DNA of 64,000 nucleotides, from positions 62,001 to 126,000 of the forward strand of contig CAYOLG010000009.1 in the NCBI GenBank assembly GCA_964404745.1, read 5' to 3'. The DNA comes from Pelagisphaera sp964404745 (GTDB taxonomy: Bacteria; Verrucomicrobiota; Verrucomicrobiia; Opitutales; Opitutaceae). The first letter of the stretch is position 1, and every line of letters starts with the position of its first letter. The position numbers and the translations under genes were made by a program. The notes below the pieces were generated by a model. The model was not told the DNA's origin. It did not search any database and worked only from the letters and a program-made list of their open reading frames with translations. Positions 9,518 through 18,400 of the stretch are shown here, piece after piece.

Positions 9518-10225
9518 TTAGAGTCCCCTTACAGGTACGTCGCCAAATCCGTGGACGCGATCGCAGATTAGTTTCAGAGATTCTTCCACGTTTCCGTTGG
9601 CGGTTTTGAAGGCGTCTGCGTCGATGGTGAGCGGGGCTCCGAGAACGACCAGCGGGGCTCCGTACTCAGGCGTTTGCACAGCCTGCTCGATCGTCAGTCC
9701 ACCCACCGCTTGGACCGGTACGGATACAGCATTGACCACGGCCTTCAGTTCGTCCAACGGCGAAGGCATCCGCAAGCCGCGGGCGGCGATGCCCCGGCGC
9801 TCATCGTAGCCGATGTGGTGGATCACGTAGTCGCAGCCTAGATCGGCCAGGCGCTTGGCCCCGTCGACCATATTTTCGCTGGCCAGATTGTCGCCCATAA
9901 CCTCGATACCGAGGTCCTTGCCGGCTTGAACAACGCAGCGAATAGTCTCGTCGTGGGCCTGGGACATGACGACTACTTGGGTGGCTCCCGCTTTGGCCAT
10001 TAGCTCCGCTTCCAGCCAGCCTCCATCCATCGTTTTCAAGTCGGCGACGATGGGCGTATTGGGAAATCGTTTACGAAGCTCCCTGACTCCGCGCATGCCT
10101 TCTGCGATAATAAGCGGAGTGCCGGCTTCCAGCCAATCGACTCCGGCCCGGAGCGCCATTTCCGCAGTCTCGAGGGCTTCGGGGATTTCAACTATGTCGA
10201 GCGATATTTGAACGATGGGTTTCAT
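9518..10225 (-). CDS. 3-hexulose-6-phosphate synthase-like decarboxylase/aldolase (OMPDC superfamily)
   Basis: Beta/alpha-barrel enzyme of the orotidine-monophosphate decarboxylase superfamily, closest by motif to 3-hexulose-6-phosphate synthase. Visible are QISLDIVEIPEALE at the N terminus, EAGTPLIIAEG, the Mg-site motif VADLKTMDGG and the phosphate-binding loop around QAVGGLT. Relatives also include 3-keto-L-gulonate-6-phosphate decarboxylase. The KTMD form favours the hexulose-phosphate type, but a sugar-acid substrate is possible. At 235 aa it is slightly longer than usual. Only 22 bp separate it from the sulfatase upstream, so the two are probably co-transcribed, hinting that it acts on a sugar released by that sulfatase. 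No hexulose-phosphate isomerase (HxlB) is adjacent. Confidence 0.85.
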   Translation of the reverse strand: MKPIVQISLDIVEIPEALETAEMALRAGVDWLEAGTPLIIAEGMRGVRELRKRFPNTPIVADLKTMDGGWLEAELMAKAGATQVVVMSQAHDETIRCVVQAGKDLGIEVMGDNLASENMVDGAKRLADLGCDYVIHHIGYDERRGIAARGLRMPSPLDELKAVVNAVSVPVQAVGGLTIEQAVQTPEYGAPLVVLGAPLTIDADAFKTANGNVEESLKLICDRVHGFGDVPVRGL

Positions 10226-10247
10226 GAATGAGCGTAGTGAAAAGAAT

Positions 10248-11717
10248 TCAGTTTTGTTGTCGACGCTGCACTTGGGACCACGGTTCGGGTCTGGGAGTCA
10301 GCGTTTTGGCTTCGGCTAAAGGGATGTAGTCCGCTTTGCGTACATTCTGTCCGGGACGTTCCGATCCATCGCCCAAATCGATTCGCGAAGATTCGGCGAG
10401 AGCTTTCAATTTGGATACGATATCTGGATGGCTTTCAGAAAGGTCCGTTGTCTCGCCAATATCGTCTTCCAGGTTGTATAGGGTTCCCGCTTTCACAGAG
10501 CCTCCGAATTCAGTGTCTCGAACGAACAATTTCCAAGGCCCGCTTCGAACAGCATAGAGGTCAACGCCTCGCCTGTAGAAAAAAGCTTCACGCGTGGGCT
10601 TGGACGAATCTGATCCCTCCAAAATATCGGCAATATTGACACCGTCGATGATGCGATCGCCAGGCGCTTTGGTTCCGGCCCAGTGAGCGAAGGTGGGGAG
10701 CAGATCCATGGAGGTGGTGACTTTACTAGTTGCGCTGCCTGCTGGAATGCGTCCGGGAGCCCAAGCGAGAGAGCAGACGCGGAATCCTCCTTCGAACAGG
10801 CTGCCTTTGCGCGAACGTAGGGGTTCATTCGATACTTCGAATCCATCCCGACTGCGGGATCCGCCATTGTCCGAAAAGAGCAAAACGAAAGTGTCATCGT
10901 CAATCCCCAGCTCGACAAGCCTGTCGAGGATCTGGCCCACCGACCAATCGATCTCTTCGACGGAGTCCCCATAGATGAGGTTCTTCGACTTTCCTTCAAA
11001 GTCTTCGCTCGCGTAGTGAGGGACGTGCACCATGGTGTGCGGCAGATAGAGGAAAAAGGGTTTATCTTGGTTTTGCTCGATGAATTTCAGCGACTCTTCC
11101 GTGTACCGCTTGGTGATCAGACGTTGATCGGGCTCTTCCTCGATGACGTCCTCGTTGCGAAGGAGCGGTAGGGGAGGGTAGTTCCATTGAGAATTCCATT
11201 CTCCCATATCGTTGGAGTAAGGAATGCCGAAATAGGTATCGAACCCATGATTACGGGGCAGCCATTGTTTTTGGTCGCCCAGGTGCCACTTGCCGATACA
11301 GGCGGTGGCGTAGCCGACGTCTTTCAGGATTTCGGCGATCGTGACTTCGCGGGGGTTTAGTCCTTTGGGCTCGCCCGGAAAGAGAACGATATCGTTTGCA
11401 GTTCCGGGCAGGGCATTGATCGCCATGTCGACGCGCTGCGGGTAGCTTCCGGTCAGCAGGGCAGCACGGGAGGGCGTGCAAACGGAAGAGGCGACGTAGA
11501 AGCTGGTCAACTTCATGCCCTCAGCGGCCATGCGGTCGAGATTTGGGGTGCGATTTAATTTCGAACCGAATGGCCCGATGTCCGCATACCCTAGGTCGTC
11601 GATGAAAATGATGATGAAATTCGGTGGTCTGCTGCCGTTACGACTGCAGCTAGCCAAGAAGAGGCAAATCAACGAGAGAAGCGCTGTGATACAAAGGGTG
11701 AGGGATCTCAGTTCCAT
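10248..11717 (-). CDS. Lipoprotein S1 sulfatase
   Basis: Arylsulfatase-type S1 enzyme, 489 aa. The signal sequence ends in lipobox LASC (Cys24), so it should be lipid-anchored, unlike the other sulfatases here. Asp40-Asp41 are metal ligands. The formylglycine motif is Cys80-Thr-Pro-Ser-Arg84 followed by AALLTGSYPQR. IGKWHLGD and FSDNGGSRS are the further catalytic segments. It is the first gene of a probable two-gene unit with the hexulose-phosphate-synthase-like gene 22 bp downstream. Substrate unknown. Confidence 0.95.
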   Translation of the reverse strand: MELRSLTLCITALLSLICLFLASCSRNGSRPPNFIIIFIDDLGYADIGPFGSKLNRTPNLDRMAAEGMKLTSFYVASSVCTPSRAALLTGSYPQRVDMAINALPGTANDIVLFPGEPKGLNPREVTIAEILKDVGYATACIGKWHLGDQKQWLPRNHGFDTYFGIPYSNDMGEWNSQWNYPPLPLLRNEDVIEEEPDQRLITKRYTEESLKFIEQNQDKPFFLYLPHTMVHVPHYASEDFEGKSKNLIYGDSVEEIDWSVGQILDRLVELGIDDDTFVLLFSDNGGSRSRDGFEVSNEPLRSRKGSLFEGGFRVCSLAWAPGRIPAGSATSKVTTSMDLLPTFAHWAGTKAPGDRIIDGVNIADILEGSDSSKPTREAFFYRRGVDLYAVRSGPWKLFVRDTEFGGSVKAGTLYNLEDDIGETTDLSESHPDIVSKLKALAESSRIDLGDGSERPGQNVRKADYIPLAEAKTLTPRPEPWSQVQRRQQN

Positions 11718-11928
11718 GGATAGGGGGCTAAGCGTCCTGGAGAAAAGCCTACCTTCACTTTGGTAGCAACGTATTTCGCGATTCGGGTTCTCGGAGAATG
11801 GGAGATCGAGCTTCCGCCTCCGCTACCTGCTCAAGTATTTCCGTAAGGGGTATAAATTCTCGCTAGAGAGCGCATTTCGATGTGGACTGAGCGGTGGATA
11901 GCGGGCTACAAATGTTCCAGCCCCAAAA

Positions 11929-14900
11929 ATGCTCCATTCTCGCTCAGCGTATTATCTCGCGGTTCTATATTTCACCCCTTCCTTGCTGGCCGAGGTTGAT
12001 TTCGATCGGGATATCCGGCCGCTACTTTCTGACACTTGTTTTCAGTGTCATGGTCCGGATGCGGCTCATCGTGAGGCTGATTTGAGGCTGGATACGAAGG
12101 AAGGACTGTTTGGCGATTTAGATGGGTTTAAGGTAGTGGCCCCCGGGGATCCAGAAGCGAGCGAGCTTTTCTTTCGTATCGCCCATAAAGATCCAGAAGA
12201 ACGGATGCCGCCTCCCGATGCCAAACGGCAGCTCAAGCCTCAGGAGATTGAGCTGTTTGAACAATGGATTTCCGACGGGGCGGAATGGGAGAAGCACTGG
12301 TCGCTTATTCCGCCAAAACGCCCCGAGGTCCCGAAAGTTTCTAACAGCGATTGGCCTAAGAATGCCATCGATTCTTTTATTCTAGCCCGGTTGGAAGCCG
12401 AAGGGTTGCAGCCGTCGCCCGAAGCAGACCGCCGTATCCTGGGACGTCGTATCCACTATGATATCACGGGCTTGCCTCCCTCGACAAAGGAGATGGATCA
12501 GTTCATGACGACTTCAGTAAAAGAGACAGTCAAGCGACTCTTTGTGTCGGAGGCTTATGGCGAGAAGATGGCTATGCGCTGGCTAGATGCGGCTCGCTAC
12601 GCTGACACCAGTGGCTATCAGAACGATGGCTGGCGAGAAATGTGGCGCTGGAGGGACTGGGTGGTCGACGCCTACAACGCCAACATGCCGTTTGACCAAT
12701 TTACCATAGAGCAGCTTGCTGGGGACTTGCTGCCGGAACCCGCTTTGGAGCAGATGATTGCTACTGGTTTTAATAGAAATCACCGCGGCAACGCGGAAGG
12801 CGGAATTGTGCCGGAGGAATTTCAGGTTGAATACGTCGTGGATCGCGTGGATACGACCTTCACCATTTGGCAGGGCCTAACTATGGGTTGCGCTCGGTGC
12901 CACAATCACAAGTATGACTCCATCACGCAGAAGGATTACTATCAGGTCTATGCGATGTTTAACAACTTATCGGAAAATGGACGGGCTTGGAAGGAAGGGA
13001 ATTCGGAACCCTTGATCAAGGCTCCGACCATTTCGCAAACAAATGAAGTAATGGCATTGCGGGAGCGCGAGTCTCAAACTCTGGCTCGATGGGAGGATGA
13101 GAAAAGAGGTATAGCGGCGGCTATGAAAGTTTGGGAAGCCGCTGATCCTAGGCTGCCGGAAGGCTGGACGGTTACCGATGGAATCTCCTTCCGACTGTCG
13201 GGCAACGATCTAAATATGACCGATGTAGAGGACGTAGATGCGGGAAAATTTGGATACTTCGATACTTTTTCCTTCGGTATTCGGGTTAAAGTAGACGACT
13301 ACGCGGAGGGAACGATTCTTTCCAGAATGGTTCCCGAGCTCGAAGGCAAGGGCTACAACTTGCATTTGACGGAACGCGGTACGGTACAGGCGAACTTCGT
13401 GCAGCGGTGGCTAGACGATTCCTGTCGCGTGGAAACCGAAGTTCCCCTGCCTAAAGGCGAGTGGGTCCATGTTTGGGTCAATTATGGTGGGAAGCGGCGG
13501 GCCCGGGACATCGAGATCTATTTAGATGGCGAACTCGTGTCGCACAAGGCAAACTACGACTTCCTCAATCAGAACTTCCGATCTGACGAGCCGTTGCGAT
13601 TGGGAATGGGCATGGTGGACTTCATGGGAAAGCTGGCCGATGTTCGTTTCTACGATCGGACTCTGGAAGACGAAGAGGTGCGGGTCGTTTCTGAGGAATC
13701 CGAGTTGGAGGACATCTTGGATCTGCCCTTGGATAATCGAACAGCCTCGCAACGAGCAAAATCCCGCCATTATTTCCTACGTGAAGGAGGTCCCCTGGAG
13801 ATCCGTACCGCTTATCGAGAGTGGCGAAATGCTCGAGAAAAGCGGGTGGCCTTTGAAAGGGCTTTGCCATCGGTGATGGTTATGAAAGACGAGATGCCTC
13901 GGAAAACCCGGATTCTCAATCGCGGCGTCTACGATCAGCCTGGAGAAGAAGTGGAGGCAGGCGTGCCATCGGCATTGCCGCCCATTGACGATGACCTGCC
14001 TGCGAATCGCTATGGTTTGGCAAGATGGCTCGTCTCGGGAGAGAATCCCTTGACGGCTCGCGTTACCGTCAATCGCCTCTGGCGCGATGTTTTTGGGACC
14101 GGATTGGTCAAGACGACCGAGGACTTTGGAGTGCAAGGCGAACGGCCGAGTCATCCGAAATTGCTGGATTGGCTAGCGATGGAGTTCGTGGAATCGGGAT
14201 GGGATATCCAGCATATGCTAGCTTTGTTCCTCAGTAGCTCCACCTACCAGCAGAGTTCGCGGGTGAGCGATGAATTGCTGGAATTGGATCCGGAGAATCG
14301 GCTTCTGGCTAGGGGGCCGCGATTTCGATTGCCGGCGGAAATGATTCGCGACCAAGCCTTGGCAGTAAGCGGTCTGCTACATCAGCAAATCGGTGGACCC
14401 AGCGTGAAGCCTTATCAGCCTGAAGGGCTCTGGGCCGATTTCGCGTCAGACTCCAATTACGTCCAGGCTGTAGGCGGCGACCTCTATCGTAGAAGCGTCT
14501 ACACCTATTGGAAACGGACTGTTCCTCCTCCGATGATGATCAATTTCGATGCGGCGGGGAGGGAAGCTTGCGATGAATCGATACGGCGAACGAACACGCC
14601 TCTGCAAGCCTTAAACTTAATGAACGACGTCACTTTCGTAGAAGCGGCTCGGGTATTCGCCCAAGAGCTGATGAGCGTGAATACCAATGATGAGGACATC
14701 GTTAGAGAGGCTTACGCTCGATTGCTAAGCCGCGAGCCATCGGAAGAAGAGAAAGCATTGTTGCTGGCTGCGAAGAATCGATATCTTGCCCGGTTCGCCG
14801 ATGAAGTTGAGGAGGCCAAGGCGTTGATCTGTTTAGGCGAGTATCCAGCTCCCGAAGATCTGGCTCCCGAAAAGCTAGCTAGTTGGACCTTAGTGTGTAG

Positions 14901-14940
14901 CACGCTGATGAACTTGGACGAAACGATTACCAAAGAATGA
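11929..14940 (+). CDS. PSCyt1/DUF1549/LamG/DUF1553 exported protein
   Basis: Large exported protein of the planctomycete-verrucomicrobial cytochrome type. A signal peptide spans about residues 1-21. The PSCyt1 domain carries the heme-type motif CFQCH (37-41) in a segment starting FDRDIRPLLSDTC. DUF1549 begins near residue 145 and runs to about 350. A concanavalin/LamG-like domain lies at roughly 400-610 (FDTFSFGIRVKV, later YDRTLEDEEV). DUF1553 occupies about 690-960, opening RYGLARWLVSGENPLTARV. Its function is unproven; such proteins are widely found beside sulfatases and glycan-use genes. The stop codon overlaps the start of the DUF1501 gene by 4 bp (ATGA), the standard pairing for these families. 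Confidence 0.95.
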   Translation: MLHSRSAYYLAVLYFTPSLLAEVDFDRDIRPLLSDTCFQCHGPDAAHREADLRLDTKEGLFGDLDGFKVVAPGDPEASELFFRIAHKDPEERMPPPDAKRQLKPQEIELFEQWISDGAEWEKHWSLIPPKRPEVPKVSNSDWPKNAIDSFILARLEAEGLQPSPEADRRILGRRIHYDITGLPPSTKEMDQFMTTSVKETVKRLFVSEAYGEKMAMRWLDAARYADTSGYQNDGWREMWRWRDWVVDAYNANMPFDQFTIEQLAGDLLPEPALEQMIATGFNRNHRGNAEGGIVPEEFQVEYVVDRVDTTFTIWQGLTMGCARCHNHKYDSITQKDYYQVYAMFNNLSENGRAWKEGNSEPLIKAPTISQTNEVMALRERESQTLARWEDEKRGIAAAMKVWEAADPRLPEGWTVTDGISFRLSGNDLNMTDVEDVDAGKFGYFDTFSFGIRVKVDDYAEGTILSRMVPELEGKGYNLHLTERGTVQANFVQRWLDDSCRVETEVPLPKGEWVHVWVNYGGKRRARDIEIYLDGELVSHKANYDFLNQNFRSDEPLRLGMGMVDFMGKLADVRFYDRTLEDEEVRVVSEESELEDILDLPLDNRTASQRAKSRHYFLREGGPLEIRTAYREWRNAREKRVAFERALPSVMVMKDEMPRKTRILNRGVYDQPGEEVEAGVPSALPPIDDDLPANRYGLARWLVSGENPLTARVTVNRLWRDVFGTGLVKTTEDFGVQGERPSHPKLLDWLAMEFVESGWDIQHMLALFLSSSTYQQSSRVSDELLELDPENRLLARGPRFRLPAEMIRDQALAVSGLLHQQIGGPSVKPYQPEGLWADFASDSNYVQAVGGDLYRRSVYTYWKRTVPPPMMINFDAAGREACDESIRRTNTPLQALNLMNDVTFVEAARVFAQELMSVNTNDEDIVREAYARLLSREPSEEEKALLLAAKNRYLARFADEVEEAKALICLGEYPAPEDLAPEKLASWTLVCSTLMNLDETITKE

Positions 14941-16319
14941 ATACAGTACCTCGCAGAGATTTTCTCAAGAGCATGTCGGGCGGACTTGGGGCGATCGCTT
15001 TGGGTAATCTGCTAGGAGCGGCGTCGGTCGCTCAACCTGCTCCCAAAGTGAAACGAGTGATCTACTTGTTTCAATCCGGGGGTCCTTCGCAAATGGATCT
15101 GTTCGATCACAAGCCAAGCTTAGCCAATATTCGAGCTACCGAGCTGCCCGATTCCGTTAGACAAGGCCAGCGGTTTACCGGAATGACCGCTGCTCAGGAG
15201 AGCTTTCCCATAGCCCCCTCCCTTTTCAAGTTTGCCAAACACGGGCAGTCTGGGGCCTCGGTAAGCGAACTGATGCCCCATACGGCAAAGATTGTCGATG
15301 ACTTGTGCTTCATCCGTAGCATGAAGACGGAGGCCATCAACCACGATCCAGCTATCACCTTTTTCCAAACCGGCTTTCAATTAGCGGGTCGTCCCAGTAT
15401 CGGCTCCTGGCTGTCCTATGGATTGGGAAGCGAGAACAAGGATTTGCCCGCTTTCGTAGCCTTGACGTCGGGTAACGGCGGACAGCCGCTTTATGATCGG
15501 CTATGGGGAAGCGGATTTCTGCCTTCCAAGTATCAGGGAGTAAAATTTCGATCCAGACGGGATCCCGTCCTCTATTTGTCTAACCCAAGTGGAGTGGACT
15601 CGGAAACGCGGCGACAGATGATCGACGATGTCGGCGCCTTGAATGAAATGCGGTATCAAGAATTTGGTGATCCGGAGATTCGGGCCCGAATTGCTCAGTA
15701 TGAAATGGCTTTCCGTATGCAATCCTCGGTTCCCGAGTTAACGGATCTCTCGACCGAACCGGATCATGTATTCGATCTCTATGGTGAAGATGCCAGGAAG
15801 CCTGGAACCTATGCCCACAATTGCCTGTTGGCACGGCGACTTTCCGAAAGAGGGGTCCGCTTTGTGCAGCTGTTCCATCGCGGGTGGGATCATCATACAG
15901 ACTTGCCGCCACGTCTGCGAGAGTTGAGCCAGGAGACGGATCAGGCGTCCGCGGCCTTGATAACCGATTTGAAGCAGCGGGGCATGCTCGACGACACGCT
16001 GTTAATTTGGGGTGGCGAGTTTGGGAGGACGGTATATTGCCAAGGCCGCCTCACGGCCGATGACTATGGGCGCGATCACCATCCTCGCTGCTTTACGATT
16101 TGGCTAGCTGGTGGCGGTATCAAAAAAGGCCTTACATTTGGAACAACTGATGATTTTAGCTACAACATTGTGGAAAATCCGGTTACCGTCCACGACTTGC
16201 ACGCCACCATTCTACACCTCCTCGGTATCGATCATACTCAACTGACCTTTAAGTTTCAGGGGCGTCACTACCGCTTAACCGATGTGCACGGAAACCTAGT
16301 GAAACCGATTTTGGCGTGA
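14937..16319 (+). CDS. DUF1501 protein with Tat signal
   Basis: DUF1501 protein, 460 aa, distantly related to the alkaline phosphatase/sulfatase fold. The twin-arginine signal RRDFLK sits at residues 6-11 followed by a Gly/Ala hydrophobic stretch, so export folded through Tat is expected. Conserved family segments include YLFQSGGPSQMDLFDHKP and GWDHHTDLPPRL, and near the C terminus GRDHHPRCFTIWLAGGGIKKG. It is translationally coupled to the DUF1549/DUF1553 gene by a 4-bp ATGA overlap and presumably works in the same complex or pathway. No biochemical activity is established for the family. Confidence 0.95.
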   Translation: MNTVPRRDFLKSMSGGLGAIALGNLLGAASVAQPAPKVKRVIYLFQSGGPSQMDLFDHKPSLANIRATELPDSVRQGQRFTGMTAAQESFPIAPSLFKFAKHGQSGASVSELMPHTAKIVDDLCFIRSMKTEAINHDPAITFFQTGFQLAGRPSIGSWLSYGLGSENKDLPAFVALTSGNGGQPLYDRLWGSGFLPSKYQGVKFRSRRDPVLYLSNPSGVDSETRRQMIDDVGALNEMRYQEFGDPEIRARIAQYEMAFRMQSSVPELTDLSTEPDHVFDLYGEDARKPGTYAHNCLLARRLSERGVRFVQLFHRGWDHHTDLPPRLRELSQETDQASAALITDLKQRGMLDDTLLIWGGEFGRTVYCQGRLTADDYGRDHHPRCFTIWLAGGGIKKGLTFGTTDDFSYNIVENPVTVHDLHATILHLLGIDHTQLTFKFQGRHYRLTDVHGNLVKPILA

Positions 16320-16473
16320 GGTGAAGAGTTTGCATGGCAACCCTTCCATCTTAAGAACGGAAAGCGATTGTTTTGTAGTTGTTTGAGACACTCCAAAAGA
16401 GCGTTTTGTATACCGAGACTTGTACGGACGCCGCTTGCGGCGACGCTGCCCGGAAACACCCAATATCATCTAT

Positions 16474-16683
16474 TTATTGGATAGACCTAGTATTCTCTAG
16501 ACTTGAAACGGCCGTTGATTCCTTGCCTTCTTCTGATGGGCTGGGGCGAACATTCTCCAAGTTAAACCAAACGGACAATACGAATTGGATAATGGCAATG
16601 ATGATGGCCACGACGGCAAAGGGGATGGCGATTCTTAAAATGAATCGCTTAAGCGGATCGGGATCTTCGGTTTCGTTGCTCAT
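16474..16683 (-). CDS. Small single-pass membrane protein
   Basis: Predicted 69-aa protein starting at the ATG that gives MSNETEDPDPLKRF; a GTG eight codons upstream (16707) is the alternative. An acidic N terminus is followed by one long hydrophobic segment (FILRIAIPFAVVAIIIAIIQ) and a polar tail. No family is recognised. Its codon use and topology look like a real small protein. It lies convergent with the DUF1501 gene and just downstream of the CPXCG gene on the same strand. Confidence 0.45.
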   Translation of the reverse strand: MSNETEDPDPLKRFILRIAIPFAVVAIIIAIIQFVLSVWFNLENVRPSPSEEGKESTAVSSLENTRSIQ

Positions 16684-16789
16684 TGCTTTACGGAATTGGT
16701 GTGACACCTGATAGCTCGCTTCGTTGCTGAATTAGGCAGCAGTTACTACAGAGAGTTCGACATAAAGTCTCCACGATTTTTTCTTCTAC

Positions 16790-16966
16790 TCACGACTCTG
16801 GCTCAACGTCTAAAAGGAAATCATCACCGTCTTCGCTCCAGTGAACTACGACCCTTATGGGGCGGCAGCACACTTCGCAATCCGCCACAAACTCAACTGC
16901 TTCCTCGGATGGAAGCGTATCCTCGACATCGATGGTCTGCCAACAATAGGGACAAGTAATGTTCAT
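16790..16966 (-). CDS. CPXCG-type cysteine-rich small protein
   Basis: Small zinc-ribbon-like protein of the CPXCG family, about 58 aa from the ATG giving MNITCPYCWQTIDVED. The frame extends upstream to a GTG at 17056, but family members normally begin a few residues before the first Cys pair, so the internal ATG is preferred. Two Cys pairs are visible: CPYC near the N terminus and CEVCCRP in the middle. The C-terminal half contains the family-typical hydrophobic strand IRVVVHW and an acidic tail. Function unknown; probable metal binding. Confidence 0.75.
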   Translation of the reverse strand: MNITCPYCWQTIDVEDTLPSEEAVEFVADCEVCCRPIRVVVHWSEDGDDFLLDVEPES

Positions 16967-17083
16967 TTTCGTTTGCTCGGAAAACCCGAAGATCTTCATT
17001 GGTTTAGCCCCACTATCACGCGGTGGCTTTGGCGTAAGCTTGCTCCAACTGAGCACATTTGCGTCAACTTAAGTCTTTTGCAT

Positions 17084-17160
17084 TGTAGGAAGCTCGCTTG
17101 CGAGCGAATCGACAAGGGTTCATCACCGCAAAGCAATCGCTCGCAAGCCAGCTTCCTACA
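17084..17160. repeat. 77-bp palindromic element with 24-bp arms
   Basis: The left arm 17084-17107 (starts TGTAGGAAGCTCGCTTGCGA) and right arm 17137-17160 are reverse complements at 23 of 24 positions, separated by 29 bp. The arm resembles the REP-type sequences of other bacteria that begin TGTAGGA. It lies upstream of the CPXCG gene, in the region between it and the CNNM gene. Confidence 0.8.
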
Positions 17161-17286
17161 CAAAATGATGGGCGTATTTTGGTTAAGTTTAATCCCATGC
17201 TCGATTGTCATTTTGTTCGGTTTTTTGGCAGGGAGGATCGGCTCGTTCCTCCGCATGCGCATTTTGGAATACAGTGCCTGTCCTCT

Positions 17287-18300
17287 CTACCCAGAAGGCT
17301 TTTTTTTCGAAGGGCTGTCGCCGTCCGGAAAAATTCCCATTTGCTTAGCTCGATCTTCCCATCGCTTGCGAGCGAGTTCCCGCATATCGATGTCGGCGTC
17401 CGATTCGTCGACGATTTCCAGTCCGAGCAAAGTCTCGATAACATCCTCTTGGGTAACCAGTCCGCTGGTGCCGCCAAACTCGTCAATGACGATAGCGATG
17501 TGTTCATGGTTGACATGGAGTATATCGAATAGCTTCGGCAGGGTGTCGAATTCGGATACGGCGCTAATGGGGCGCTTGAGTTTTCCGGCTGGCGTATCCG
17601 GCTCTCCGCTTGCGATTTGTTGCATCAAATCAATCCTCAGTACGTAGCCTGTTATGTTGTCCTTGCTGTCCTGATACAGGGGTATGCGGGTAAAGCGCGC
17701 GAGCGAACTATCGGCAATGGCCTGTTTGCAGGGAGTTTCCTCGGAAAGGCTGCCGATCACCGTGCGGGGAGTCATAATATCCTCAACCCTAAGCTCTCGA
17801 AAGCGGATTAGGCTGCGGATCATGCGCGATTCGCTTTCGGCCAGAACGCCTTCGCTGCGCCCGATTTGGGCTAGGGCGATGATTTCGTCTCGGCTAACGC
17901 GCGCCTCGGTTCCGCCTTTAGATTGGATGAAGGCTGTGAGGCGTTTGGTGATGACAACGAGTGGATAGGTCCCGATGACGATAGCGTGACAGGAGTAGGT
18001 CGTGAATTTGGCCAGCGATCGCCAGTATTGGGCTCCTAGCGTTTTCGGAATGATTTCGGAAAGGAAAAGGATGAGAAGCGTGAGGATAGCTGAGATGAGA
18101 CCGAAATAGGCTTCGCCAAAAACCGCGACTGCTTGAGAGCCTACGCCTGCGGCGCCGATCGTGTGGGCGATCGTGTTCAGCGTGAGGATGGCGGCTAGCG
18201 ATTGGTCTACGTTGCGTTTCAGGTGGTCCAGCCGTTTGCCGTAGCTCTGGCCGCTGCGCTCGATTTGGCGCACGAAGGAGGGTGGCATGGAAAGCAAGGC
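17287..18300 (-). CDS. CNNM/HlyC-CorC family membrane protein with CBS pair (5' end lost in gap)
   Basis: Integral membrane protein of the DUF21-CBS family (CNNM/CorC/hemolysin-like), linked in other organisms to magnesium or cobalt efflux. The visible 338 residues include the end of the DUF21 membrane domain (SAILTLLILFLSEIIPKTLGA, then a second helix HAIVIGTYPLVVI). A tandem CBS pair follows, starting at EDIMTPRTVIGSL and including the typical DEFGGTSGLVTQEDVIETLLG. The protein ends in a short basic tail, and the larger C-terminal CorC domain of many relatives is absent. The first part of DUF21 (roughly 80-100 aa) falls in the N run at 18301-18400 or is missing from the assembly. Confidence 0.92.
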   Translation of the reverse strand, partial: ALLSMPPSFVRQIERSGQSYGKRLDHLKRNVDQSLAAILTLNTIAHTIGAAGVGSQAVAVFGEAYFGLISAILTLLILFLSEIIPKTLGAQYWRSLAKFTTYSCHAIVIGTYPLVVITKRLTAFIQSKGGTEARVSRDEIIALAQIGRSEGVLAESESRMIRSLIRFRELRVEDIMTPRTVIGSLSEETPCKQAIADSSLARFTRIPLYQDSKDNITGYVLRIDLMQQIASGEPDTPAGKLKRPISAVSEFDTLPKLFDILHVNHEHIAIVIDEFGGTSGLVTQEDVIETLLGLEIVDESDADIDMRELARKRWEDRAKQMGIFPDGDSPSKKKPSG

Positions 18301-18400
18301 NNNNNNNNNNNNNNNNNNNNNNNNNNNNNNNNNNNNNNNNNNNNNNNNNNNNNNNNNNNNNNNNNNNNNNNNNNNNNNNNNNNNNNNNNNNNNNNNNNNN
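18301..18400. other. Assembly gap (100 N)
   Basis: Exactly 100 N, the usual placeholder for a scaffold gap of unknown length. A minus-strand gene enters it from the left without its 5' end, and a plus-strand gene leaves it on the right without its 5' end. The missing coding sequence from the two genes is together well above 100 bp, so the true gap is larger than shown. Confidence 0.99.
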
